Shown here piece by piece: positions 1 through 5,503 of a DNA stretch of 6,033 nucleotides (position 1 is the first letter of the stretch; each line of letters begins with the position of its first letter). The DNA lies in NCBI GenBank assembly GCA_013815575.1, contig JACDFX010000131.1, forward strand, positions 1 through 6,033, read 5' to 3'. Both the position numbers and the translations under genes were made by a program. This stretch comes from Rubrobacter sp. Its GTDB lineage: Bacteria; Actinomycetota; Rubrobacteria; Rubrobacterales; Rubrobacteraceae. The notes below the pieces were generated by a model. The model saw only the letters and a list, made by a program, of their open reading frames with translations, ran no database searches and was not told where the DNA came from.

Positions 1-272
1 GTGCAGATCTCATCCACCCGCCCAAGCGTAACTCCAAAAAGCGAAGCTGGTCCAAACGCTTGAGGAGGTGGGTGGCCGGGCTCCGTCAGATCGTCGAAAG
101 CGTCTACGATAAGCTGTTCAACACTTTCGGCCTGTGGCGGGAACGGCCCCACGAGCTCGGAGGTTTGCGGGCTCGATTGGCGGCGAGGGTGGCCTTGCAC
201 AACTTCTGTATCTGGCTCAACGACCGTCTCGGACGACCCCGGCTGGCCTTCGCCGACTTGTTGGGATGGTGA
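1..272 (+). mobile_element. IS982-like DDE transposase, C-terminal part (5' end outside window)
   Basis: The + strand frame is open from base 3 to the TGA at 270-272 and has no start of its own except an internal TTG at 60, so this is the tail of a transposase whose beginning lies before the window. The visible ~89 residues start ADLIHPPKRN, continue through a basic KRLRRWV stretch, then LRQIVESVYDKLFNTF, where the Glu is the likely last acidic residue of the DDE triad, and end in the helical RARLAARVALHNFCIWLN block and FADLLGW. This C-terminal pattern is what I recall for IS982-type transposases; the family call comes from memory and is tentative, but a DDE transposase is well supported. 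The gene ends only about 20 bases before the disrupted mutL frame, the usual distance from an IS transposase stop to the element's end. The enzyme would cut and join DNA at the element's terminal inverted repeats. Confidence 0.8.
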
Positions 273-294
273 CCTCATAGTTCACACCAAGCGT
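271..294 (+). repeat. Probable right end (terminal inverted repeat) of the IS
   Basis: Between the transposase stop and recognisable mutL codons there are only about 20 bases. Mutl-like reading on the minus strand (FLK) ends around 294-296. An IS boundary at about 294 would make the element's end read ACGCTTGGTG on the minus strand; ends beginning AC are, as I recall, usual for IS982-type elements. The opposite terminus is outside the window, so neither the repeat nor a target duplication can be confirmed, and the exact boundary could be several bases off. Confidence 0.4.
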
Positions 295-773
295 TTAAGG
301 AAAGCCCTGCGGGCCGGCACGTTGTAGAAGAGGCGGTCCACCAGCACCGTCGTGCCCTTGGGGTGGGAGGCCGGGGAGACCTCAGCGTTCGCGCCACCGT
401 CCACCGTGACCTTCGTGGCCGCGCCCTCGCCCGTCGAGGTCGTCAGGCAGAAGGAGGAGACGCTCGCGATGGAGGGCAAGGCCTCGCCGCGGAAGCCTAA
501 AGTGGTTACGGTTTCGATGTCTTCTACTTTTTGGATCTTGCTCGTGGCGTGGCGCAGGACGGAGAGGCGGGCGTCCTCGGGGGGCATCCCTGAGCCGTCG
601 TCCCGGATCAGGATTCTGGAGGTGCCACCGTCTCCGAGCTCTACTTCCACGCGGGAGGCGCCCGCGTCTAGGGCGTTCTCGACGAGCTCCTTGACGACGG
701 AGGCCGGGCGGTCGACGACTTCCCCGGCGGCGACCTGCTGGGCCACCCGGGGGTCTAGGACGTTGATGCTCAC
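282..773 (-). pseudogene. mutL: MutL N-terminal fragment, DNA mismatch repair ATPase, interrupted by the IS
   Basis: MutL couples MutS mismatch recognition to downstream strand removal using a GHKL-type ATPase. The 163 visible residues carry the N-terminal ATPase signature: VAAGEVVDRPASVVKELVENALDAGA near residues 14-40 with the catalytic Glu and Mg-binding Asn, DDGSGM near 58-63, ATSKI, TLGFRGEALPSIASVS near 90-105, and GTTVLVDRLFYNVPARRAFLK near 140-161. Full MutL proteins are roughly 550-650 residues, so the rest of the ATPase module and the whole C-terminal dimerisation domain are missing. The frame meets a stop at 284-282 immediately after FLKRLV, where the neighbouring insertion sequence begins; the last few residues are probably IS sequence. 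The start is GTG at 773-771, which gives the usual MSI-N-VL beginning; no strong Shine-Dalgarno is visible. The remainder of the gene may lie on the far side of the element. The product as it stands should not support mismatch repair. Confidence 0.88.
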
Positions 774-799
774 GAAAACCAGATCATGGAACTCGGGGA

Positions 800-805
800 A
801 TTGTA
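800..805 (-). promoter_or_regulatory. Candidate -10 element for mutL
   Basis: The minus strand reads TACAAT here, five of six matches to TATAAT. Transcription would begin about seven bases downstream, leaving a leader of roughly 20 bases before the mutL GTG at 773. No recognisable -35 sits 16-18 bases upstream, so this rests on one hexamer in a short divergent intergenic region. Confidence 0.35.
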
Positions 806-839
806 CAACCGGGGCCGGGTTTTCCCACGGCGCGGCGTG

Positions 840-845
840 TAGAAT
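840..845 (+). promoter_or_regulatory. Candidate -10 element for accB, implying a leaderless or near-leaderless mRNA
   Basis: TAGAAT lies 8 bases before the accB ATG at 854. Transcription starting 6-7 bases downstream of the hexamer would begin at about 852, essentially at the start codon. This fits the absence of any purine-rich Shine-Dalgarno in the bases before the ATG (CCCGGGCT). Leaderless transcripts are common in actinobacteria. No good -35 is seen around 816-823. Confidence 0.4.
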
Positions 846-853
846 CCCGGGCT

Positions 854-1324
854 ATGCGAAGTGAGGAAGAGAACCGGCCGGACCCGCTGCCGCTGGACCA
901 GGTCGAGAAGATCGTGGTCCTGTTACGCGAGAGCGGGGTGGGGGAGATCCGGGTCCGCCGGGGAGAGACCGAGATCTCCGTAAAGGCGATGCCGGAGATC
1001 CCTCCCGCCTCCCCGCAGAGGGCCGCCGGGGCCGAACCTCAGGCCGAGGCCCCCGACGCCTCACCCGAAACGAACGGCCTGTACTCGGTTCGCTCCCCCC
1101 TGGTCGGGACGTTCTACAGGGCGCCGGCGCCGGGGGAGAGCTCCTACGTGGAGGTGGGCGACGCCGTCCAGGCGGGGCAGACCCTGTGCATCGTCGAGGC
1201 GATGAAGATGATGAACGAGATCGTGGCGGACGTCTCCGGCGAGGTCGTCGAGGTCCTCGCCGAGAACTCCGGGGGTGTCGAGTACGACCAGCCCCTCTTC
1301 CGCCTCCGGCCTGACGAGGGGTAG
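854..1324 (+). CDS. accB: Biotin carboxyl carrier protein of acetyl-CoA carboxylase (AccB)
   Basis: The protein carries the biotin that is carboxylated by AccC and then donates the carboxyl group to acetyl-CoA at the carboxyltransferase, the first committed step of fatty acid synthesis in the cytoplasm. Its 156 residues match the family's usual 150-170. Residues 12-45 form the N-terminal segment typical of AccB (LPLDQVEKIVVLLRESGVGEIRVRRGETEISVK). A Pro/Ala/Glu-rich linker follows at about 47-75. Residues 77-153 form the biotinyl domain, with RSPLVGTFYRAPAPG (including the bacterial 'thumb' region) and the biotin attachment motif EAMKM with Lys118. The ATG at 854 gives the expected N-terminus. 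There is no Shine-Dalgarno, and a -10-like TAGAAT lies just upstream, suggesting leaderless translation. The stop codon directly abuts the accC ATG, so the two are almost certainly translated from one mRNA at matched levels. Confidence 0.96.
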   Translation: MRSEEENRPDPLPLDQVEKIVVLLRESGVGEIRVRRGETEISVKAMPEIPPASPQRAAGAEPQAEAPDASPETNGLYSVRSPLVGTFYRAPAPGESSYVEVGDAVQAGQTLCIVEAMKMMNEIVADVSGEVVEVLAENSGGVEYDQPLFRLRPDEG

Positions 1325-2716
1325 ATGATCAGCAAGGTCCTCGTTGCGAACCGGGGTGAGATCGCCCTTCGGATAATCCGGGCCTGCCGCGAGCTCGGCA
1401 TAAGGAGCGTGGCCGTCTACTCCACCGCCGACAGGGACTCCCTGCACCACGAGCTGGCCGACGAGTCCGTGTGCATAGGCCCTCCGCCTGCCGCCCAGAG
1501 CTACCTGAACGTGCCTGCCATCATCTCCGCCGCGGAGCTCACCGGGGCCGACGCCGTCCATCCAGGCTACGGTTTTCTCGCCGAGAACGCCCGCTTCGCC
1601 GAGATCCTGGAGAGGGTAGGCCTGAAGCTCGTCGGTCCTTCTTCGCGGGTGATCTCGATGATGGGGGACAAGGCGGCGGCCCGCGAGGCGGCCAGGGAGG
1701 CGGGCGTCCCGATCACGCCCGGTTCGGACGGCGTCTGCGACAGCGCCTCGGAGGTGAAGCGCGTTGGCGCCGAGGTCGGATACCCGCTGGTCATCAAGGC
1801 GAGCGCCGGGGGCGGGGGCAAGGGGATGCGCGTCGTCGAGAACGAGGGCGAGGTAGAGAACGCCTTCCTCAGCGCGAGCCGCGAGGCGGGCGCCAGCTTC
1901 GGCGACGGCGCGGTCTACGTCGAGCGCTTCCTGGAAAGCCTGCGGCACGTCGAGGTGCAGGTACTCTCCGACTCCTCTGGCCGGATGGTCGCCTTCCCGG
2001 AGAGGGACTGCTCCGTCCAACGCCGCTACCAGAAGCTTATAGAGGAGTCCCCGGCCCCCGGTCTTCCGGGGGGGATGCGCGACGGCCTGTTGTCCGCCGC
2101 CTCGGACCTGGTCGGTTCCCTGGGCTACGAGGGGGCCGGGACGGTCGAGTTCGTCGTCTCGGGGGACGAGTTCTTCTTTATAGAGATGAACACGCGGTTG
2201 CAGGTCGAGCACCCGGTCACGGAGATGGTGAGCGGGGTAGACCTCGTGGGGGAGCAGCTCAGGATCGCCTCGGGCGAACCGCTGGATGTTCCCGAGTCGG
2301 CGCTCGTGGCGAACGGGCACGCTATGGAGTTCAGGATCAACGCCGAGGATTCCCGGCGTAACTTCCTGCCGCAGGCCGGCCCCGTGGAGTTCTACAATCC
2401 CCCCGGTGGGCCCGGCGTCCGGGTCGACTCACACCTCTACGCCGGCTACCGGGTGCCCCCGAACTACGACTCGCTCCTGGCGAAGCTCATCGTCCACGCC
2501 CGCACCCGCGACGCCGCGATCCGTCGCGGCCTGCGCGCCCTGGACGAGTTCGCCGTCTCCGGACCCGAGACGACCATCCCGCTGCACCTCGCCATCCTGG
2601 AGGACGAGGAGTTCCGCCGCGGCGGCGTCACCACGCGGTTCCTCGCGGACAGGGAGCTCAAGACGGAGGAGGGCCTCCTTCGCCTCGTCCGCCGGAACGG
2701 TCCTTCGGCCGCGTAG
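1325..2716 (+). CDS. accC: Biotin carboxylase subunit of acetyl-CoA carboxylase (AccC)
   Basis: This ATP-grasp enzyme carboxylates the biotin on AccB using ATP and bicarbonate. At 463 residues it is close to the usual ~450. The N-terminal domain begins ISKVLVANRGEIALRIIRA and contains VHPGYGFLAENA (79-89). ATP-binding Lys116 (MGDK) and Lys159 precede the glycine-rich loop ASAGGGGKGMR (159-169). ERDCSVQRRYQKLIEESPAPG (226-246) includes Lys237. The metal and bicarbonate site shows Glu275 (GTVEF), Glu287, Asn289, Arg291, Gln293 and Glu295 (FIEMNTRLQVEHPVTE). Arg337 lies in FRINAED, followed by the C-terminal LPQAGPVEFYNPPGGPGVRVDS block. All catalytic residues are present. Tyr235 replaces the His of the E. 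coli enzyme's QRRHQK; substitutions here are, as I recall, seen in other actinobacterial biotin carboxylases. The ATG follows the accB stop directly, and GAGGGG at 1316-1321 may serve as ribosome site. It is a stand-alone subunit, and no carboxyltransferase gene is in the window. Confidence 0.97.
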   Translation: MISKVLVANRGEIALRIIRACRELGIRSVAVYSTADRDSLHHELADESVCIGPPPAAQSYLNVPAIISAAELTGADAVHPGYGFLAENARFAEILERVGLKLVGPSSRVISMMGDKAAAREAAREAGVPITPGSDGVCDSASEVKRVGAEVGYPLVIKASAGGGGKGMRVVENEGEVENAFLSASREAGASFGDGAVYVERFLESLRHVEVQVLSDSSGRMVAFPERDCSVQRRYQKLIEESPAPGLPGGMRDGLLSAASDLVGSLGYEGAGTVEFVVSGDEFFFIEMNTRLQVEHPVTEMVSGVDLVGEQLRIASGEPLDVPESALVANGHAMEFRINAEDSRRNFLPQAGPVEFYNPPGGPGVRVDSHLYAGYRVPPNYDSLLAKLIVHARTRDAAIRRGLRALDEFAVSGPETTIPLHLAILEDEEFRRGGVTTRFLADRELKTEEGLLRLVRRNGPSAA

Positions 2717-2764
2717 GAGTAGCCCATCCGCGTGTTAACCTCTGTGCCTCTGATTCCGCTGGAC

Positions 2765-2771
2765 AAAGGAG
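2765..2771 (+). promoter_or_regulatory. Shine-Dalgarno site AAAGGAG
   Basis: AAAGGAG ends four bases before the GTG at 2776 and decides between overlapping possible starts (TTG 2772, GTG 2774, GTG 2776). Only the 2776 frame yields the DUF1385 protein. The spacing is a little short but acceptable. Confidence 0.6.
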
Positions 2772-2775
2772 TTGT

Positions 2776-3594
2776 GTGGCCAAAGACGCCGTGAAAGAAG
2801 GGGAGCGTTTGCAGTTCGGGGGGATGGCCCGCTGGGACGGGCTCGACCTTTTCGGTCCCAACTTCATGAGCGTCGCCTACCGCAAGGACGGGGAGGTCCA
2901 CGTCAGGGTAGAGACCTCGAACATCCCGAAGATAGAGAACCACCTCGCCCTGCGCATCTCCCGCCTGCCTATACTGCGCTCGGTCTTTCTCTGGTCCAGG
3001 CTCCTGCTCCAGGTGGTCGGTTCCCTGTGGACCCTCCTCTTCTTCGCGGCCACGATGGCCGTGCTCTGGCTCTTCGTGCGGCTGATGGAGTTCGGCGGCG
3101 GGGGAGTCGGCCCCCTGGGAGGTCTCTTCGCCTTTTTCGCCGCGTTCCCGATACTGCCCATCATGCTCCTCTTTTTCGCCGGGATGAAGCTCTCCCCGAT
3201 AGGCCGCTACCACGGCGCCGAGCACAAGGCCGTCGCCGCCTACGAGAAGTACGGCGAGGTAACGATGCAGGGGGCGAAATCCAGCAGCCGCATCCACCCC
3301 CGCTGCGGCACCAACATCCTGGTCTACATAGTCCTCGCCGCCCTCCTCGACCCTCTAATAGGATGGTGGGGCTACGCCTTCCTCCAGTTCATCCTCATCT
3401 CCGAGGCCTGGTTCATCTTCGGCCGGACCCGCCCCTCCATAGCCATCGGCAACCTCTTCCAGAAGTACCTCACGACGACGGAGCCCCGCCGCGCCGAACT
3501 AGAAGTATCCGTCGAGTCCATGAACCGGCTGCTGGAGGCAGAACTGGGGCAAACGGGTGGCGAGAAGCGCGTGCGGGTTCCAGCGAGGTACTAG
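2776..3594 (+). CDS. DUF1385 (YqhQ-family) membrane protein
   Basis: The 272-residue protein has the conserved DUF1385 signature: GRYHGAEHKAVAAYE at about 142-156 and SSRIHPRCGTNILV at about 168-182. Its His, Glu and Cys residues look like a metal site, though no biochemical function is established to my knowledge. The N-terminal part has LQFGGMARWDGLDLFGPNFMSVAYRKDGEV, a version of the family's opening 'GG-x-A-x-x-G-V-M-M-R-x-P' region in which several usual residues differ. Hydrophobic spans lie near 80-103 (LLLQVVGSLWTLLFFAATMAVLWL), 115-137, 180-195 and 198-215. Homologues such as Bacillus YqhQ are around 300 residues, so this is slightly short but complete. It starts with GTG after AAAGGAG, 59 bases beyond accC on the same strand with no terminator visible between, so co-transcription with accBC is possible. 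The C-terminus is charged and probably cytoplasmic. Family call firm; role unknown. Confidence 0.88.
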   Translation: MAKDAVKEGERLQFGGMARWDGLDLFGPNFMSVAYRKDGEVHVRVETSNIPKIENHLALRISRLPILRSVFLWSRLLLQVVGSLWTLLFFAATMAVLWLFVRLMEFGGGGVGPLGGLFAFFAAFPILPIMLLFFAGMKLSPIGRYHGAEHKAVAAYEKYGEVTMQGAKSSSRIHPRCGTNILVYIVLAALLDPLIGWWGYAFLQFILISEAWFIFGRTRPSIAIGNLFQKYLTTTEPRRAELEVSVESMNRLLEAELGQTGGEKRVRVPARY

Positions 3595-3922
3595 CGACGC
3601 CCACAGGACAGCCCCAATCCTCACTAAAGTGCGTGCTTTTGGTTGTGCTGTGTCGTAGACGGTTTGATCGTCAGGTTCTTCATCAAAAACGGATCTTTCG
3701 CGCTGCTCGTGCGCCCTTCTTGTTAAGTTGCCGCCTTCCGCGCCTGCGCCCATCCCGGGGGTGCCTACGAGGGCCAACGCGGCTCCCATCGCAGCTAACT
3801 TCGCGTCCGCGACTCGTACGGTTTCCAGGTCTGGCCCAGAAGCTCGCAAGGTAGCAGCGGATCCGGGTAGGCGAAGGATGAGTTCGTCCGTTGTAGATTT
3901 TTGCTCGTCCAGGCGGCCATGA
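3595..3922. other. Gene-poor stretch between convergent genes; one weak remnant-like frame
   Basis: About 330 bases separate the DUF1385 gene (plus strand) from the small membrane protein gene (minus strand). No convincing gene, RNA or strong terminator is seen. On the minus strand one frame stays open from about 3961 down to 3499 and reads protein-like in its middle (KSTTDELILRLPGSAATL, then VADAKLAAMGAALALVG). It has no ATG or GTG start with a ribosome site at its upstream end and runs antisense into the end of the DUF1385 gene. A neighbouring frame has an ATG at 3920 giving 41 residues, with nothing recognisable. The stretch could be a decayed gene or simply spacer. An inverted repeat TTTGAT/ATCAAA (3663-3668, 3682-3687) has a 13-base loop and no T-run of terminator type. 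Confidence 0.4.
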
Positions 3923-4261
3923 TTAGGTCGCTTGTACCAGCAACCAGAGGGCGAGAATGGCGGTTAGCAAGCCCATCACTCGTAAGAAGACGCAGACAAC
4001 ACGCCACCGAACCGGCAAAAACTCCGCGATGCCTCGTGTCAATAATGCGACACCTATAAGAGAAAGAACCGAAATACCGCCGTATCGAATCGAAGAAGAA
4101 GAAACCAACAAGATCAACGTGCTGGCAACGATCAGCATGGACGTCAAGTAGACTGAGTATCTAGGCGTACCAGGTGGAAACTCAGGGCCGCTCAGGAAAG
4201 AGCCAAAAAGCCGTATCAGCACCGACGATCTGCGGTTCTCTGGGACCCTCGACAAGATCAT
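3923..4261 (-). CDS. Small three-helix membrane protein, candidate immunity/partner protein
   Basis: I do not recognise a family. Starting at the ATG at 4261-4259, the product has 112 residues: a short basic N-terminus (MILSRVPENRRSSVLIRLFG), then three hydrophobic spans at about 36-57 (SVYLTSMLIVASTLILLVSS), 60-82 (YGGISVLSLIGVALLTRGIAEFL) and 88-110 (VVCVFLRVMGLLTAILALWLLVQ). An upstream TTG at 4312 would add 17 residues, but those look unlike protein start sequence; the ATG has a purine-rich AGAAAGGG just before it, rather close. Its stop is at 3923-3925. The base composition is low compared with the housekeeping genes to the left. It lies 96 bases downstream of the toxin-like precursor gene on the same strand, the typical placement of an immunity protein. 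That role is inferred only from size, helix content and position; it could equally be an unrelated hypothetical membrane protein. Confidence 0.6.
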   Translation of the reverse strand: MILSRVPENRRSSVLIRLFGSFLSGPEFPPGTPRYSVYLTSMLIVASTLILLVSSSSIRYGGISVLSLIGVALLTRGIAEFLPVRWRVVCVFLRVMGLLTAILALWLLVQAT

Positions 4262-4357
4262 GCCCTTTCTCACAGGGGAACCGGGACCAGCACATTTTCG
4301 CCGGCCCCGCAATCAAATCACACCATAAGTCGGCCCACCAGGAACTACTTGGTCAAG

Positions 4358-5398
4358 CTATTGTGGCCTGACCCTGACGGCGACGAGACGCAGTATGTAG
4401 TTGATGTACACTCCACGACCACGATTAGTGTTGTCAATTGCATAACCCCCAAGCCCCATAAGCGCTGATGCCATTCCCGCGGGTGCGCCACCAACAGGGA
4501 AACAAGCGATTACCGCGAAGATGCCTGCACCCCCGATAAGACGTCGAACAAGTTTGTTTGTATTGCAGTTGTCTATCCAGGATCTCCTGCCCCACCAGAA
4601 GTACTGCACCCAGTTTATACCCCGACAGCCGGCTTTGGAAGAACCCAAACTCCTCTCGGCTGTCTGTGAGGAGACTGTCGGGAAGAGGTTCTCTGCCTTT
4701 GCTTTCGAGGACTGACCGGGTGCTTTACCCTCTAAAAGCTTAGCGTTGGTGTCTGCTAGGTTCTGCTTCAAGGCGACAAATACGGAACGATCAATATCCT
4801 CTCCCAAGCCTGCCTGAGTGTCTTCCTTCAAGCCTTTTTCATTCAAGGACAGGGTTCCATTACTCTCGATTCTCATGTGCCGTTCCATTAAGAGAATGGC
4901 ACGCTCGGCCTGTTTTCCTGTCTCGACGGCTTTTTGCTTGGTGTCTGCGAAGGCCGGCAAGGCAGAACCAGAAAAGAGACCGAACGCCAACACGGCTCCG
5001 CTTGCGCCTTTGAGGAACTGCCCCCGACTCAACCCGGCATCGACTGTCCCTGAAACGTTAGTGTCCGTAGGCCTGGCACGCGTCTCACCCAATATTTGCA
5101 TAACGCGCCACGTCGCGACAAGACCGAGTTTGCCAGCCAGGATCAATCCCATCCGGCGCCCCGTCCAAGCCTTGACCATGTCAGACCTGACTTCGACCAG
5201 GGTCGGCGCCCATGGCGCGTTCTCGCCGAGTGCTTGCTCACGCCAGTGCTCCATGTGGGGATCGTGCAGATTGCGGACCTGCAACTTGTCGCCGACCGTC
5301 TCTTCGATCCTCTTCGCCAACCCACTGCACGTCATGCACCCGGCGTCGAAGCCGAGCATCAGCCTTCGTCCGCCGAGTTGGTTATTCTTCTCCTTCAC
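4358..5398 (-). CDS. Composite secreted protein: thioredoxin-fold domain, near-Tat signal, bacteriocin-like C-terminus
   Basis: The 346-residue protein has four visible parts. Residues 14-105 look like a thioredoxin-fold or DCC-like domain: LGFDAGCMTCSGLAKRIEE has CxxC at Cys21/Cys24, and APWAPTLVEV near 61-70 supplies the expected cis-Pro loop. Residues 124-151 form an internal signal peptide, SRGQFLKGASGAVLAFG through LPAFA, with likely cleavage after Ala151; the start matches the Tat consensus SRRxFLK except Gly126 for the second Arg. Residues 152-255 are polar and helical, a possible pro-region (MERHMRIESNGTLSLNE, LADTNAKLLEGK). Residues 256-346 hold a Trp-rich cationic stretch (INWVQYFWWGRRSWIDNC), a Gly/Ala hydrophobic segment at about 288-322 and GRGVYINYILRLVAVRVRPQ, with Cys258, Cys278 and Cys299. 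This resembles membrane-active secreted peptides; the family name is not known to me. It starts with GTG after a good ribosome site. A 112-residue membrane protein gene follows. Gene confidence is high; toxin role is inference. Confidence 0.82.
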   Translation of the reverse strand: MKEKNNQLGGRRLMLGFDAGCMTCSGLAKRIEETVGDKLQVRNLHDPHMEHWREQALGENAPWAPTLVEVRSDMVKAWTGRRMGLILAGKLGLVATWRVMQILGETRARPTDTNVSGTVDAGLSRGQFLKGASGAVLAFGLFSGSALPAFADTKQKAVETGKQAERAILLMERHMRIESNGTLSLNEKGLKEDTQAGLGEDIDRSVFVALKQNLADTNAKLLEGKAPGQSSKAKAENLFPTVSSQTAERSLGSSKAGCRGINWVQYFWWGRRSWIDNCNTNKLVRRLIGGAGIFAVIACFPVGGAPAGMASALMGLGGYAIDNTNRGRGVYINYILRLVAVRVRPQ

Positions 5399-5406
5399 GC
5401 TCCCCG

Positions 5407-5413
5407 CTCCTCT
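5407..5413 (-). promoter_or_regulatory. Shine-Dalgarno site AGAGGAG for the composite secreted protein
   Basis: On the minus strand AGAGGAG is followed by an 8-base spacer and the GTG at 5398-5396. This supports that start over the internal ATG at Met14, which has a weaker GAAGG nearby. Confidence 0.6.
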
Positions 5414-5417
5414 CCGC

Positions 5418-5441
5418 TGTTCGCCAGTGACAGGACGAACA
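5418..5441. repeat. Inverted repeat TGTTCG-N12-CGAACA upstream of the composite gene
   Basis: Six-base arms at 5418-5423 and 5436-5441 are perfect reverse complements separated by 12 bases. They sit 20-43 bases before the GTG at 5398, so this could be an operator or a leader hairpin. The arm order is GTTC then GAAC with a 12-base spacer, which does not fit the GAAC-N4-GTTC layout of actinobacterial LexA boxes. A six-base repeat can also occur by chance. Confidence 0.3.
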
Positions 5442-5503
5442 TCGGATGGAGTGGATGGGACCTTTAGCGGGTCGGCCTCTTATTCTTGGAGGAGGATGAC
5501 CGG

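Noticed and set aside
801..808. Palindrome TTGTACAA as a regulator binding site.
   Set aside because: Eight bases is too short to support an operator on its own, and it overlaps the simpler reading as a -10 on the minus strand.
1061..2320. A 419-codon open frame on the minus strand opposite accB/accC.
   Set aside because: It is antisense to two firmly identified genes. Its Arg/Gly/Leu/Asp-rich, motif-free translation is the usual mirror of high-GC coding sequence.
3663..3687. TTTGAT/ATCAAA inverted repeat as a bidirectional terminator between convergent genes.
   Set aside because: A/T-only-rich six-base stem with a 13-base loop and no flanking T-tract; too weak to call.
5418..5441. LexA/SOS box.
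   Set aside because: The half-sites are in the opposite order and 12 bases apart, unlike GAAC-N4-GTTC.
5442..5461. Short tandem-like repeat of GGATGG units upstream of the composite gene.
   Set aside because: Only two imperfect copies; no structure beyond chance.
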